Source: Cryptomeria japonica (Eukaryota > Streptophyta > Pinopsida > Cupressales > Cupressaceae). Taken from it: a DNA stretch of 64,000 bases. The position numbers and the translations under genes are program-made. The stretch covers positions 335,031,427 to 335,095,426 of the forward strand of contig NC_081414.1 in the NCBI RefSeq assembly GCF_030272615.1, in the 5' to 3' direction. Every line of letters begins with the position of its first letter. Position 1 is the stretch's first letter. The notes under the pieces are model-generated. The model was not told where the DNA came from and searched no databases. It was given only the letters and a program-made list of their open reading frames with translations. Positions 45,991-57,290 of this stretch are shown here, in pieces.

Positions 45991-47908
45991 TGTAATGTCC
46001 CCTTTTTAGTTCATTCCTATTCCGGAGTGATTAGCCTATCATTCTAACCCTCGTAGGCTAATAATTGTGGATAAAGGGTCTTTTGAGGTAGGGACTTGGT
46101 TAATGGGGGTTCTCGTCTTCTCTAGAATTCAGTATGTTCTAGTTTGGTCTTCATTTGGTTCAGATTGGACTTCGTTTGGGATCCGTATGCATTACTTACT
46201 ATTTATAGTAAGTCAAAGTTACATAGAGAGGGACCCTTTCTATTTTTAGTAAGGCATTTGCACATACAAAGGATTGAATGGTTAACTTATGGGTGCAGAC
46301 GAAATTGAGAAATAATGTTTATTTGGGGAGTTATGATTATTTAATTATTAATAAAGTGAACACTTTATTAATAATTGATTATAATAAGGCATTTAATGTT
46401 ATATTATAAAATTATTAATATATCTTAAGAAGGGGTCTTTGCATCATTAAAAAGGGGCCAATTGATTATTTAAGTGATGTGCCTAGGCCAAGGGGGTGAA
46501 ATTAAGTTATAATGCCAACATTTAAAAAGTTAAATGAGTTAAAAAAGTGTTTTTTTGGAGAAATTCAACCCCCTCTTGGAGAGATATAAATATACATTGG
46601 AGAAGCCAATAAACTCATTATGGATGCATTTGTTTTGAGAAAATTGATTGAGTTTGTGGAGCCAATGGTTTCTGTAGATCGATTTGTCTTTGGGAACGAA
46701 AACTCCCATTGATAGCATAACTGAGGTGGTGAAAGACCCACTGAGGGGTTACAGGTTGGGAAGGATAAATCAGTCCTTTCATGTGAGCTTCATTGGTGGC
46801 CAAGGGCCAATTTTCACTTGGGTTCACATTGGAGGCATTTTAGCATTTGTGTCTACAACAAATTTGCTACATTGGATGTTGATTGGGATCGTTGTTTTTT
46901 TGAGTGCCTATCTCAGTAATTTCTAGATTTCATATCAAATTGGAAGAGAGCCACGAATTGGTTAATTTCGGCTCTCTTGCATCAACACACTAAGAAGGGT
47001 TTGACAATTTCCCTAGAAGCATTTTGAAGGATATTTGAGGTGGTTGCAGGTGATATATCAGTCTGAATCCAGTTCGAACCAGTCTTCTATATTCCACGGT
47101 TTTTATTCATATCTCCTTGTTGGGGCATAAAATTCATCATTTGATTGAAGCACTCACCTTTGGGAAGGACCACAATGAAGTTAAGTGCTTAAAGGAGGAT
47201 TTTTGTGTTGGTATTTATTTATTATCAGATTGCAAATCAGATGAGGGGCAAATTTGAAGAAAGGCATGATTTGGCAAGGTGAATGCACATAGTGGAGTGA
47301 TTTTATTTGCTTCTTTATCACTACACCTAGGCGCTTCATTCCAGGTTCATTTGGCATTAATTATCATTGAGTTTTTAGTTGTATGCAGGAGTTAATTAGC
47401 CACCATTAATACTGAGAAAGTATGAAACTATTATGTTGTAAGCCATGAGGTTGGGTGTTTCATAGTCATTTGGAATACGCATTGAATAAGGGGTTGTTGT
47501 TGGGAATCTAATATTTGATGTAAATGTGCATTTATGATCACCATGCGTGCCAACTATTTGACATAATGTCATTTGGTTGTGAGTGTTTATTTGCATTAGT
47601 CATTATTCTACATCAGTCATTGAATAAATAAATCAGTTTGAGGATGCATGACAATTGCTTGACAAAATATGATTTAGTTCAATAGGATGATGGTATGCCT
47701 TCTTTATCAGTAATTTATTTCAGTTCATTGTATTCATATGTTCCTATAAGAAAACCAAGTCAAACTGCATAACACACAAGGTTATATAGCTATCCAAAAC
47801 CACATAACATGCGGGTTATACAGTTTGAAACTAGATCAGTAGGTTATCAGGCAATTGCTTGACAATATTCCTACACATTTCACACACATAACAATAGGGG
47901 ATATTACA
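45991..47908 (+). mobile_element. Solo LTR (1918 bp) inside the 3' LTR
   Basis: The insert runs TGTAATGTCCCC ... GGGGATATTACA with perfect TATTG duplications (45986-45990 and 47909-47913). The sister LTR has the empty site ACTTATATTGCAACC near 62711. Its ends form an imperfect inverted repeat longer than usual (TGTAATGTCCCC / TGTAATATCCCC). A TATA box, GATATAAATATAC, near 46580 gives the plus orientation. No coding sequence was recognised. Confidence 0.87.
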
Positions 47909-48088
47909 TATTGTGTCCATTAAATGGTCATAGTAACATTATAAGAGGCTTTGGGATATAAATGGTATGTTTAGCATTACGACTCAAAAAGGGAGTATCA
48001 CAAAGTCTATGTTTCTAGGAATATTAAAACAAAGTCTTAAAACATCATAAAATGTTTGAAGTAAATATACATAAAACAAGCCTCATCA

Positions 48089-48101
48089 TCCCCCCCAACT
48101 T
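48089..48101 (-). other. Polypurine tract of the Athila/Tat-like element
   Basis: On the minus strand AAGTTGGGGGGGA directly precedes the LTR start TGATGAGGC. Confidence 0.75.
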
Positions 48102-48690
48102 AAGTCCCTACTAGTCCACTAGCAGATGGTTTCTAGTTATCCTTCCTTGTTAACAATCTAAAGTCTCCTACGATAGTTTCTCCTCTGGTTTTTGCAATTG
48201 GACTCCAATAAAACCATTAATCTTTTCTGAGATTTTTCTGCTTGGTCCTTTCTTGTTCAACACCATAATAAGTGAGTTCTTCCTAATGTGGAACAGGCCA
48301 CCATAACATTGGTGGCTAAAAGATTAAAGGTATCCATTTTTCCTGTTGTGAGATCTTCTTGGGTGTATGTATGTGGTTGCTCTCCTAAGTGTTGCATGGA
48401 AATTTCATAATGAGTGGGGTTTTTCCCTCTTTAGATCCTCTAGTAACCAATTCCACTTGTGAGCAAGATAGACATACACTGTTTTGGCTAAAGTATCTAC
48501 CACTTCTTCATATTATTTGGAAGCCTCTTCCCTTAATGACATTATTTTCTCCCTTTGAAGGTTCATATGCTAATTGATTCCAATTATAGAAAATTCTATT
48601 AGGATCTCCTACTTTGACTTGAAGAGGCAATGGAAAGATATGCTCCATGTTTAGGTATTCACTAGCTTGTTCACCCCTACTGTTCTCATT

Positions 48691-49434
48691 CTAAATATAG
48701 GACACAAATTCCCTAAGGTGGATATCCTCGATCAATAGTAATGGATTCCATTGTGGATTACAAGGAATGACATAGTTGTGGAGATATAATTCACATTGCA
48801 AATTTTTATGTTGAGGGGTAGATGTGTTGTGGGCATGCATAAAGTCTCCATGACTTATGAGGGATGAGCTTAAACAAAAAATTTCCCTAGACAATTTATA
48901 AGAAAAATATAGCTCTTTCAGATGTAGAGCATATACCCTTAGAGGTGGTCTATACACTCAATAATTTGTGGCTCCAAAGTGGCCACATTATCTAATCTAT
49001 CCTCCAATCTATTAATTTTTGCATCCTTTTCTCTTAACTTTTCTTGTAACTGCTCTATCTCCGCTTTCCGCTCTTTATCTTTATTTTCCATTGACTTCCA
49101 TAATTCTAATGCAAATGTAACCCATGAAAATAGAGGTGGGTCATGCATACTTACTATAGCCTTGTCTCTTCTACCGCATTGTTGACTTGTTGTACTGTTT
49201 TTGCCAGATTTTCCAATCCTAGGGCAATATGCTTCTTCTCAAATGATTGTATCTCAAAATTGGTAGCAAATGGTCCCTCATTGAATTATTGTTTCTAGCT
49301 CTATATATTTTCAACATTTGGTCCAAAATCAAGTTTCAACCTAAATTTCACTGGAATGAACTAACATTTCCTCCACATTTTCTTCTGATGAGGTTCTCTC
49401 TACATCTTGATTTTCTTCAGTATGGGAAGAGGAT
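48691..49434 (-). pseudogene. Extra ORF downstream of integrase, C-terminal part (coiled coil)
   Basis: Minus-strand frames between 49434 and 48940 carry coding-like sequence: THTEENQDVERTSSEE-type acidic residues at the start, then FEIQSFEKKHIALGLENLAK and TVQQVNNAVEETR. After a frameshift comes a heptad-rich segment (48939-49148; EIEQLQEKLREKDAKINRLE) typical of a coiled coil. The final 48691-48957 frame may or may not belong. Several stops are present. No known domain is recognised. It is continuous with 52467-53700 once the 3-kb insert is removed. Confidence 0.55.
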
Positions 49435-49853
49435 TGAATGCATGCAAATATAACAAGTGGAATATGCATATAAACTTAGCCTATTCAAACTGTTGGGTGA
49501 ATATTTTGTCACCAACGTACCAATGACAAAATATGTATTTCACACACAACTATGTTGAGAGAAAGTCTCTCCTCTCATCAAGGGGAGGTTCCCTGATAGA
49601 ATTTGGGTATTTCAACAACTTTGAAATTAAATTCGGGGGTAAGCTTAGGGTGTATGATTCTCTTTTTTTCAAAATTCACATACATCCCCTTACTTGATGA
49701 AACTTCTTACAAAATGACCAACTAAAGAAAATTGTATACAATGACTAAATTATATCTCTAAAGTCGCATAGGCACAAAGTCTTATGTGATTACCATCTAA
49801 CTTTCAAATCAATTACAATTATAACTAATATAGCTTGTAGCTCAAAGTCTTCA

Positions 49854-49857
<4 letters not shown>

Positions 49858-49895
<38 letters not shown>
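49858..49895. repeat. (TA)n microsatellite
   Basis: About 19 TA units inside the 3-kb insertion. Confidence 0.95.
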
Positions 49896-49899
<4 letters not shown>

Positions 49900-50599
49900 C
49901 TTTCAACAATCTAAAGCAACCAATAATAGTACAAAGCATATTACCTAATCACTGTATCACAATACTAATTCCTAAATATGAAAATAACTCAAAGTCTATT
50001 AATCACAATTTAGGTGCTCCCTTAATCACATGAACAAAAATGCCACCAATATCAAGGAATTAAATAACATATATAAGCAATGAACATAGGAACATCAACT
50101 CATATAAACAATCTTTGACCCAACACAAAGTTTGGAATCAAAAGGAATTTCTCTCTTTATTTGCTTGATTGAATTTTCACAACAAAAAGCTCAAAATCTT
50201 AGTTGAGGCAATAATTTGGCAGAGTTTTGCTTAGCATATAAAAGATAAATATTTACAAATGAGATCCCTCCTTTTATAGGAAAGGAGTTGAGAAAAATGA
50301 GGGCACAGTTGACTAATTCAACTGCAGAATCCCACTTGACTACAACTACTGCATAAAATAAAAATGCAATTGCAAGAAAATTTGCAGTAAGAAAAGATGC
50401 AACTACATGAATTCTAATTAGTGTCAATGAGGACATTTTATTCTTTATTTTCTTCCCTCTGGATTTACTTGGAGAAAGATTAGTCATCCACCAGAATCTG
50501 CAACATTTTCATCATGTAAATCAATATTCACCATCAGATTGTCGGCTTCAAAGACTTGGAATGATGTCTACAAGATCAAAATTACACTTAGACAAGACA

Positions 50600-51215
50600 G
50601 AAAAAAAAAATCATCAGATTGGGTTTTAAAACCCGATCTGTACTTGGGCAAGTCAAGACTAAACCCGACCTGCACATGTGCTGAAAAGACTGACTATTTA
50701 GGTTTTAAAACCTGACTTGCATTGGGGAAAACCTGCAGGTCAGGTTTTAAAACCCGACCTACACCATGAGGCAAACCTGCAGGTCGGGTTTTAAAACCCA
50801 ACCTGCACAATGAGGTAGACCTACAGGTCGGGTTTTAAAACCAGACCTGCACTAGGTAGAACTGCAGGTTGGGTTTTAAAACCTGACCTGCACTAGGTAG
50901 ACTTGCAGGTCAGGTTTAGTCTTGACTTGCACTACTTTGCAGATCAAAACTGCACTTCGGGTTTTAAAACCCTATGTGCAGGAAAAAATACACTTAAGGT
51001 TTTAAAACCCTACGTGTAGGAAAAAATGCAGTTCGAGTTTTAAAACCATATGTGTAGACAAAAATGCACTTTGGGTTTTGAAACCCTACGTGGAAGCTAA
51101 AATATAGTTCTGGCTTTAAAACTCGAAGTGCAGACAAAAACTGCACTTCGGGTTTTAAAACTCGACGTGCAAGAAAACACAAGAAACACTGCATTTCAAG
51201 TTTTAAAACCCTATG
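50600..51215. repeat. Tandem array of GGGTTTTAAAACCC palindromes
   Basis: At least 13 copies of a palindrome centred on TTTTAAAA lie about 40-45 bp apart. The left half has units flanked by GCAGGTCGGG / CCCGACCTGCAC; the longest palindrome extends through AGGTCGGG on both arms. The right half has units of the form CTTCGGGTTTTAAAACCCTA followed by GTGCAGG-type sequence. Two subfamilies meet near 50940. Weak open frames such as 50994-51266 are by-products. Confidence 0.9.
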
Positions 51216-52466
51216 TGCAATCAAAAGATAAAATAAAAGATTAAGGAAAAAACATGAAAATGACAAAAAGGAAGATGCAAACTAACATGACTTATGAGGG
51301 AAGTCGACCGACCTTGGAGCATGTAGGCTACAAAATGGACAAGTTTCGTAGGGGTTGTCCTATGATTCAGGTTAGTTGAAATCAGTGAAAACACAAAAAA
51401 GAACATTCAAACCTCAAGATGACTTTTATGCTTGATATGATGATGATTGGTTGGATGTGGTTGCTCATTGATCCAGCAACATGACGGTGGTGTGAAGATG
51501 ATTGAGTGATGAATTTTATAGCATAATGATAGCACATGAAGGGATGGTTAAAATGAGAGAAGAGGTCTCAATTTATAGATTTTCAAATTTGGAATGGACG
51601 ATGGAGATTAAAAGATGACGAAGGGCCAAGATTAAATGTGAGAGGAGAGGATAAGTGGGAGATCTAAGAGATTTAGCCTCAAAGGCATTCTTTGACTCCA
51701 CACTCCTCCAGGACATGGGGATGAGGGACAAACGACATTAGGAAGAGGAACACATAATTAAAAATTCCTTCAAAAGAGAGGTATGGGGGAAAAAAAGGAG
51801 AAAAGGAATTAAAAATTCCTTGAGAAGAGGGGTCATGTGGAAAATAAAGGAATTCAAAATTCCTTGGGTAGACAAAAGTGGGTAGCATTTAAGATTGGGA
51901 GATGAGATGGGAAAGCCATTTATGGCAAGTTGTTGACTCATTTCTAATATTGGGGATTATGAATGTACAAAAGATTATTGAGGGTGATTAGATGAAATGA
52001 TGAGGGGTTAAGATGCAAGTGGACAAGTTAGGAGTATGTGACATGAGGAGAGAGAATGAGTGGAGGAATTTAATAATAGGGCAATGGTAAGAGGGTTAAT
52101 TAGCTTAAATCAATTAATTAAGTAGGTATTAAATAATTGATTTAGTAGGAGGATTTGTAGGACAAGGTTGGACATAATTAAACAAATATAAATTTATTTA
52201 ATTGATGGTGACAGCTAAATTTAATTAAATAAATATAAATTTATTAATTAAGGGTGAGGGATAAATTTAATTAAATAAATGTAAATTTATTTAATTAAGA
52301 GTGAAGGCTAAATTCAATTAAATAAATGTAAATTTATTTAATTAAAGGATGTGGGTTAAAATAAAAAGATTAAATAAATAAATAATAAATATTTATTTAA
52401 TTGGCTAGAATGGGATAAGGTCAAGTGTGGTTGGGTATGGACAAATTTAGGTACATCTACAAGGAC

Positions 52467-53700
52467 GATGAAGGAGAAGGCGTTCGCAAGACAAGGGAGT
52501 TTCTTTCAAGAAATTGTTCTTGCTCTTCTTTTGTATCAAAACTTTGAATGATAATCTCCTCATTTGCAGTACTCTTACTTTTAAACAACTTCTTCAATCT
52601 ACGACTCCTCCTCAAATGTTTCTTAATAACCTTCTTCACTTTTGTCTTTTTATAAGTTTCTTTGTTGGTGCAACAACTCCTTTCAATTCCCTAGTGATTG
52701 CAAGTAATTTTAACTTCTTGCCCTTCTGCTTTTGAGGTTCAGGCTTCTTAGGAATAGGCTCTATAAGTTTGATTTTGTTTTTTCCGCTTGCCTTCTCTTG
52801 TGTTGCTACTTTCCTCTTCTTAACATTATCTATTGAAGGTGGTGTTAATATGGGGGTTTGCTTAGGAGTATAACTAGGACCTCCAACTCCTTTAGCTAGA
52901 TTTTCACTAGAGAATTCTATAGGGGCTAGTTTGGTTGAAGAAGAACCCTTTATTTCATCAATTTTACGCCCTTGATTTATTGTTTCAACCCCCATTATCT
53001 TCAAGAAGTCATCCCATGGCATCTGAGGGTATATCTCCGTAGCTAACCGTATTAAAAAATTATGGGAGATAGATTGAACACTACCTTTTTGTACTTTCTT
53101 TGCCATTTTATTGTATATATTGTAGAGGAAATTAGGGACATTCATCAATCGACCATACCTGAGATGACATAAAAGCTTGGAGTGAACAGAATGACGTTGT
53201 GACTAACACCCTTCACAGGTCAAGTACATAATGATATAAGTTACTCTATGAGACCATGTTGGTGACAGAGATAATCAATGTGTCTCTTGGGTGGTAAATT
53301 TTAATGGAGGATCACCATGATTTGTAAATTCTACCGTGGTTGTTCTTATATATTTACCCTCTCAGAATGATTCTCTCCTCACAAGCAATCTTGTAACCTT
53401 TGCAATTCTATGTTCTGTTACCACTACTCTTAAACCCTTGACCATTGCTTGATCATACTTCAGTGTTTAAGCAAATTCCAAGGCTATTACTTCATCAAAA
53501 CCATGCAGCTTCAACAATTACTCCAACCATTGACAATTTTTGAATGAAGGTTCACAGTCTACATCTTTTAAAATTAGAGTATGCTCTACTAATTCATGGA
53601 AAATTAAAGAGCCTCCCATCCTTCAAATTCACTTCACTCCCAATATGTAGATTTAAAACCTAATTCTTCTCTATAGATTCAAATTTCTTCATTTTGACTC
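52467..53700 (-). pseudogene. Extra ORF downstream of integrase, N-terminal and Lys-rich part
   Basis: From about 53690 leftwards the minus strand shows coding-like sequence in one main frame with several stops. It includes EFAxTLKYDQAMVKGLRVVV, VTRLLVRRESF, FTNHGDPPLKFTTQETH and NVPNFLYNIYNKMAKKVQKG (53130-53080). A long basic, Pro/Lys-rich stretch follows: KPEPQKQKGKKLKLL, then KKHLRRSRRLKKLF. It lies between integrase and the 3' LTR, the place of env-like or accessory ORFs in Athila/Tat elements. No transmembrane segment was seen, so an envelope role is not supported. Confidence 0.6.
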
Positions 53701-54279
53701 AATTTCTCATGATAAATACTTGGCCATTTATGTTGCAAGTTTTACACTAACACCAAAGTACAATGAGAAAAACAAGGAATCGAATATGGAAAAATGAATG
53801 ATACTCAATTGTGCAGCCTTATTTCAAATTTTGATTTCTAGATTTAATGTTTTAGACTTAATGGAAATTAACCCATAGCAACATTTGGCAAGTTTATATC
53901 AAATTAGACTACCACTTCCTAGACTACCTCCCCTTAACTTAAATAGATGCAGGGGTCCACGTATGCGGGAGAGTAGGTTGGTGAATACAATATTGAATAT
54001 ATCATTATGAAAAGATGATACATTGTTGTAGTTTAAATAATAATGAATTGAAAGATGTAATACCTACTTGATGACATGAGAAGATAGGTTGGTGCATTGC
54101 TGAGATGTATGACATGTGCAAGCTAAAGATTTGAAAAAATTGCATTGCTGCAAAATGATGTGTGATATGATGTTGAATATAGAAGAATAGAAACAAAGTG
54201 CAAGTGACGTGGAATTAAAATGGGTAGAGGGACTCCAAGTGAATGTGGAATCTTTATTATGAAATTTGGGGTATGCAAT
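53701..54279. other. Spacer between integrase and extra ORF
   Basis: AT-rich and non-coding by eye; the short minus frames 54005-54196 and 54123-54311 match nothing known. It probably belongs to the element's own untranslated interior. Confidence 0.5.
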
Positions 54280-55700
54280 TTAAACATGTGGTGAATCCAG
54301 AGGATCACCATGCGTTGTTATAGGAAGAGTGAGAGTTTTGAATTCCACAAATTGTTGCATAAACTCGTCTTTGGTTGTTGGCTTGTGGTAAAGTTGCAAA
54401 TAATGTCCATTCACCAGTAGCTTGAAATTGACATTGTCTATAGTGACTATTTTGACAGCTCCATTAGAATAAACCTCCTCAATTTCGTATGGACCTAGCC
54501 ATCTGGTTTGCAATTTGCCCAGATTATCTTTATGTTGTGAGTCATACAACATGGCCCAATTATCTGCATGAAATTTTTTAGTTTTGATATACTTATCATG
54601 TCACTTTGTGTGTTGTTGTTGTAGTAAGGTAGTGTGTTGGAGGGTTGTCTATCTTAATTCATCAATGCATTGAATTGTAGTATCCTTTCTTTGTGTTCCT
54701 ATGACAAACCCATCCCTGTTCCAATGTAGTTCTGAGTGTTTTATATTTAAATTCCACTGGCATCATTGCTATTCTGCCATACACAATCTCAAAAGGAGTA
54801 AAGCCTATAGTGGTTTTCCATGATGTCCTATAGGCCCGAACTACTTTAGGTAGGCAGTTTTCTCAATCCCTTCCATGCAGTGCTACTGTCTTTGTTAGAA
54901 TGGCCTTAATTTCTTTGTTAGTAACCTTTTCTTACCCATTTTCCAATGCATGATAGGGTGTAGACTTCTTATGCTGGATATTATATTCCTCCATCAATGC
55001 TACTACCAAATTTGATGTGAACTGTGCCCCTTGGTTTGTAAAAAATTCTCTAAGTACCCATATCGAGTAAAAAATTCCTCATACAAAGACTCTGCAACTT
55101 AATTGTCTCTAGCATGTTTTATTGCTTTTACTTCAACCCATTTTGTCAGATAGTCAATGCACACTAATATATATGACTTTCCATTAGAAGGTGGGTCAAT
55201 TAGACCTACAAAATCCATACCCCACTTATCAAAAGGGGTAACAACAACTTGAGGTTGTAGAGGCATTTCATTAGACCTTGTTGGTCATCCCATCCTTTGA
55301 CATCTATCACATTTCCTAGTATATTTCATAGCATCCTTATGGGGACTAGGCCAATAGTATCTTGTATTATGGATTTTCATAGTTGTCATGTTAGCAGCAA
55401 AATGTCCCCCATATGTTTCATCATGGCAAGCATGGAGTATGTCATATGTTTCATCTTCTCTAATGCACTTTCTCATCACATTATCTGGCCTCGTGTAAAA
55501 CAAACATCTAGATATCCATGTAAATTGAAAACTCTTTTCTATGAGTATCCTCTTTTCCTTTGGTGAAAAATGTGATGGAACTTTGTCTATCACCAAGTAA
55601 TTTTCTATGTTTGCATACCATGGTGTATGAATGGTGATGGCAAACAAATGCTCATCTGGAAAGGAGTCATCAATGACAGATTTTTAAGGTTAATTTATTG
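54280..55700 (-). pseudogene. Athila/Tat-like integrase
   Basis: The zinc-binding HHCC region is clear in 55285-55647 (H-A-C-H...GGHFAANMTTMKI, then CDRCQRMG). The core follows in broken frames: GMDFVGLIDPPSNGKSY, VCIDYLTKWVEVKAIKHARD, then QFTSNLVVALMEEY and STPYHALENG, where the usual Q-A-N-G-Q-x-E glutamate region is altered. The C-terminal module in 54280-54552 has TRWLGPYEIEEVYSNGAVKI, typical of Athila/Tat. Stops and frameshifts are frequent. Confidence 0.85.
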
Positions 55701-55778
55701 ATCTGATAAAAAGTTTGTTACTACATTTGCTTTCCTAGGCTTGTCTATGATAGTAATATCAAATTTTTGCATGAGTAG

Positions 55779-56015
55779 TCACCAACTAGCAAGTCTGCCC
55801 GAGAAAATTGGTTTGTTCATTAGGTACTTGATTATTGTATGTTCAATATGGATAAATAATTGATATCCTATGATATAATGCCTGAGTTTATTGAGTTCAT
55901 TTATGACTACTAACTTTTCCTTTTTTGTGATAGTATATTTTAGTTTTGCACCTTGAAGATTCTTGCTGATGTAGTAGACTGCATTTTCAATACTTACATC
56001 TTTTTGTCCCAAAAC
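55779..56015 (-). pseudogene. Athila/Tat-like RNase H fragment
   Basis: GQKDVSIENAVYYISKNLQG, KLKYTITKKEKLVVINEL and HTIIKYLMNKPIFSGRLASW match the second half of gypsy RNase H (the normal L-G-Q ... I-Y-Y-A-S-K-T-L, Y-x-T-T-E-K-E, K-Y-L ... R-L-x-R-W). The first quarter is missing at the 56016 insertion boundary, so insertion came with, or was followed by, a deletion of roughly 250 bp. Confidence 0.82.
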
Positions 56016-56624
56016 TGTTAGGGTTTAGACAGGTTTGGAGCAAATATGAATTCACAATTATATGTAAATACAAACACAAAAGATGAAGAAAAATACATAA
56101 CACTAATAACATAGAGATTTAACATGGTTCACCCAAGATGGACTACATCCACAAAACGCAGCCATCCAATATTTTCTTATTAAGCAGTAAATCAATACAA
56201 CACCATTACAATGCCTTTTTACATTCGATACTCTTATAACATGTAATTTTTAAGGCAACATACAAAGTCGACTATTTTTTAGGGTTTTTTTTCAATGTTG
56301 ATTTTTTCAACAAAAAATGACATTTTTTTTCCTAGGGGGTTGCGCCCCCGAACCCCTGCTTTCTTGGGGGCTGTTCCCCCGAACCCCCACTCGAGGCTTG
56401 GCCCAGCCCCGAATCCCCACAAGGATACATAATGAGTGTACAGTACTTCCATGATTAGTCGCCACATATCCAACTGTATGATTAGAAGCATTTGTATGTA
56501 TATGAAATGGAAGAGTCCATTTGGGACCCTAAATAACTCATGTTTGAGTTAGAACAGTCTTAAGACCCCTAGAATGCTTTTTCACATTCTGTTGTCCATT
56601 ATAAATTTGAATCTTTCAGTAACA
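56016..56624. mobile_element. 609-bp LTR-like insertion between RT and RNase H
   Basis: The block starts TGTTAGGGTTTAGACAGG and ends TTTCAGTAACA, giving TG...CA termini at the break between RT and RNase H coding. No matching target duplication is found (AAAAC left, ACCCA right), consistent with loss of flanking sequence. It contains a G-rich segment on the minus strand. The frame 56279-56491 is fortuitous. Confidence 0.65.
56328..56422 (-). other. G-run cluster (possible G-quadruplex)
   Basis: The minus strand carries several G-runs of four or five: GGGGATTCGGGG, TGGGGGTTCGGGGGAACAG, AAGCAGGGGTTCGGGGG and AACCCCCTAGG nearby. GGGTTCGGGGG-type units occur twice. Four or more G-runs within 60 bases fit the usual pattern for quadruplex formation. 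Confidence 0.6.
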
Positions 56625-57290
56625 ACCCATATAATAGGCCTACTGTTGTGCTAAAATCTTTAATAAATCTTATTTAATAACTAGCATGGCCAAGACAACT
56701 TTGCACATCTTTTTGTTTGGTGGGAGTTGGGAGACTTTTGATCACCGCAAACTTGGCAGGATCAACTCAAATAACTTTAGCAGAAATATAGTGTCCTAAG
56801 ATGACTCCTTCCTGCATCATGAGAAAATATTTCTCACTGTTTAATGAGAGATTATGATCTTTGCTTCTTTGCAGAACTTTAGCGAGGTTATCTAGCGACT
56901 CTTGAAATTCATCTCCATATGTAGTAAAGTCATTCATGTAGTTCTCCATTTTGGAAATATCTAAGAAAATGCTCAATGTCACTCTTTGAAAAGTTTTTGG
57001 TGCATTACATTAACCAAATGGCAAAACAAAAAAATGCATAGGTTCCCCATAGGCAGGTAAATTTAGTTTTCTCCTAATCTTTTGGCGCTATTTTAATTTG
57101 ATTATAGACACTAAAACCATCAAGAAAGGAAAAGTATTTCCTCCTTGCTAGAGAATCTAAAACTTGATCAATAATGGGTAATGGAAAGTGATCCTTCTTT
57201 GTCTCTTTATTCAATTCCCTATAGTCTACACGAACTCTCCATTTTCCTCCCTTTTTTGGAACACTTGCCAAAGGGGATACCCATTCATTA
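56625..57290 (-). pseudogene. Athila/Tat-like reverse transcriptase
   Basis: The frame 57074-57271 has VPKKGGKWRVRVDYRELNKE, FPLPIIDQVLDSLARRKYFS and FLDGFSVYNQIKIAPKD. The frame 56767-56982 has MNDFTTYGDEFQESLDNLAK (the catalytic F-M-D-D-F has Asn for the first Asp) and MMQEGVILGHYIS. Further left, SCLGHASY and IRFIKDFST are the RT connection. The order and style are those of Athila/Tat RT. Stops break it. Confidence 0.88.

Larger units (their letters stand above)
43787..48088 (-). repeat. 3' LTR of the Athila/Tat-like element, holding two insertions
   Basis: It starts TGTTGGGCCAAAACAATGG and ends CCTCATCA, matching the right LTR throughout. Subtracting the inserts at 44047-45165 and 45991-47908 and their duplications leaves about 1.26 kb, the size of the intact right LTR (1.28 kb). 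Confidence 0.88.
49435..52461 (-). mobile_element. 3.0-kb LTR-like insertion in the extra ORF
   Basis: The insert runs TGAATGCATGC ... TACATCTACA, flanked by AGGAT (49430-49434) and AGGAC (52462-52466). On the minus strand it starts TGTAGATGTACC like other family A LTRs. Its right 1.2 kb is the U3-like TTAATTAAATAAAT-rich part, with a TATA box (CTATAAATTGAGACC) near 51575. The left 1.9 kb holds a TA microsatellite and an array of TTTTAAAA palindromes. A large solo LTR is the simplest reading, but the plus-strand copy is shorter downstream of TATA. Confidence 0.75.

Noticed and set aside
50600-51215. CRISPR-like array
   Set aside because: Palindromic repeats at regular spacing, but the intervening sequence is itself repeated and no cas gene exists; it is an LTR-internal tandem array.
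53701-54279. Possible small genes (54005-54196, 54123-54311)
   Set aside because: Short overlapping frames in AT-rich spacer with no conserved motif.
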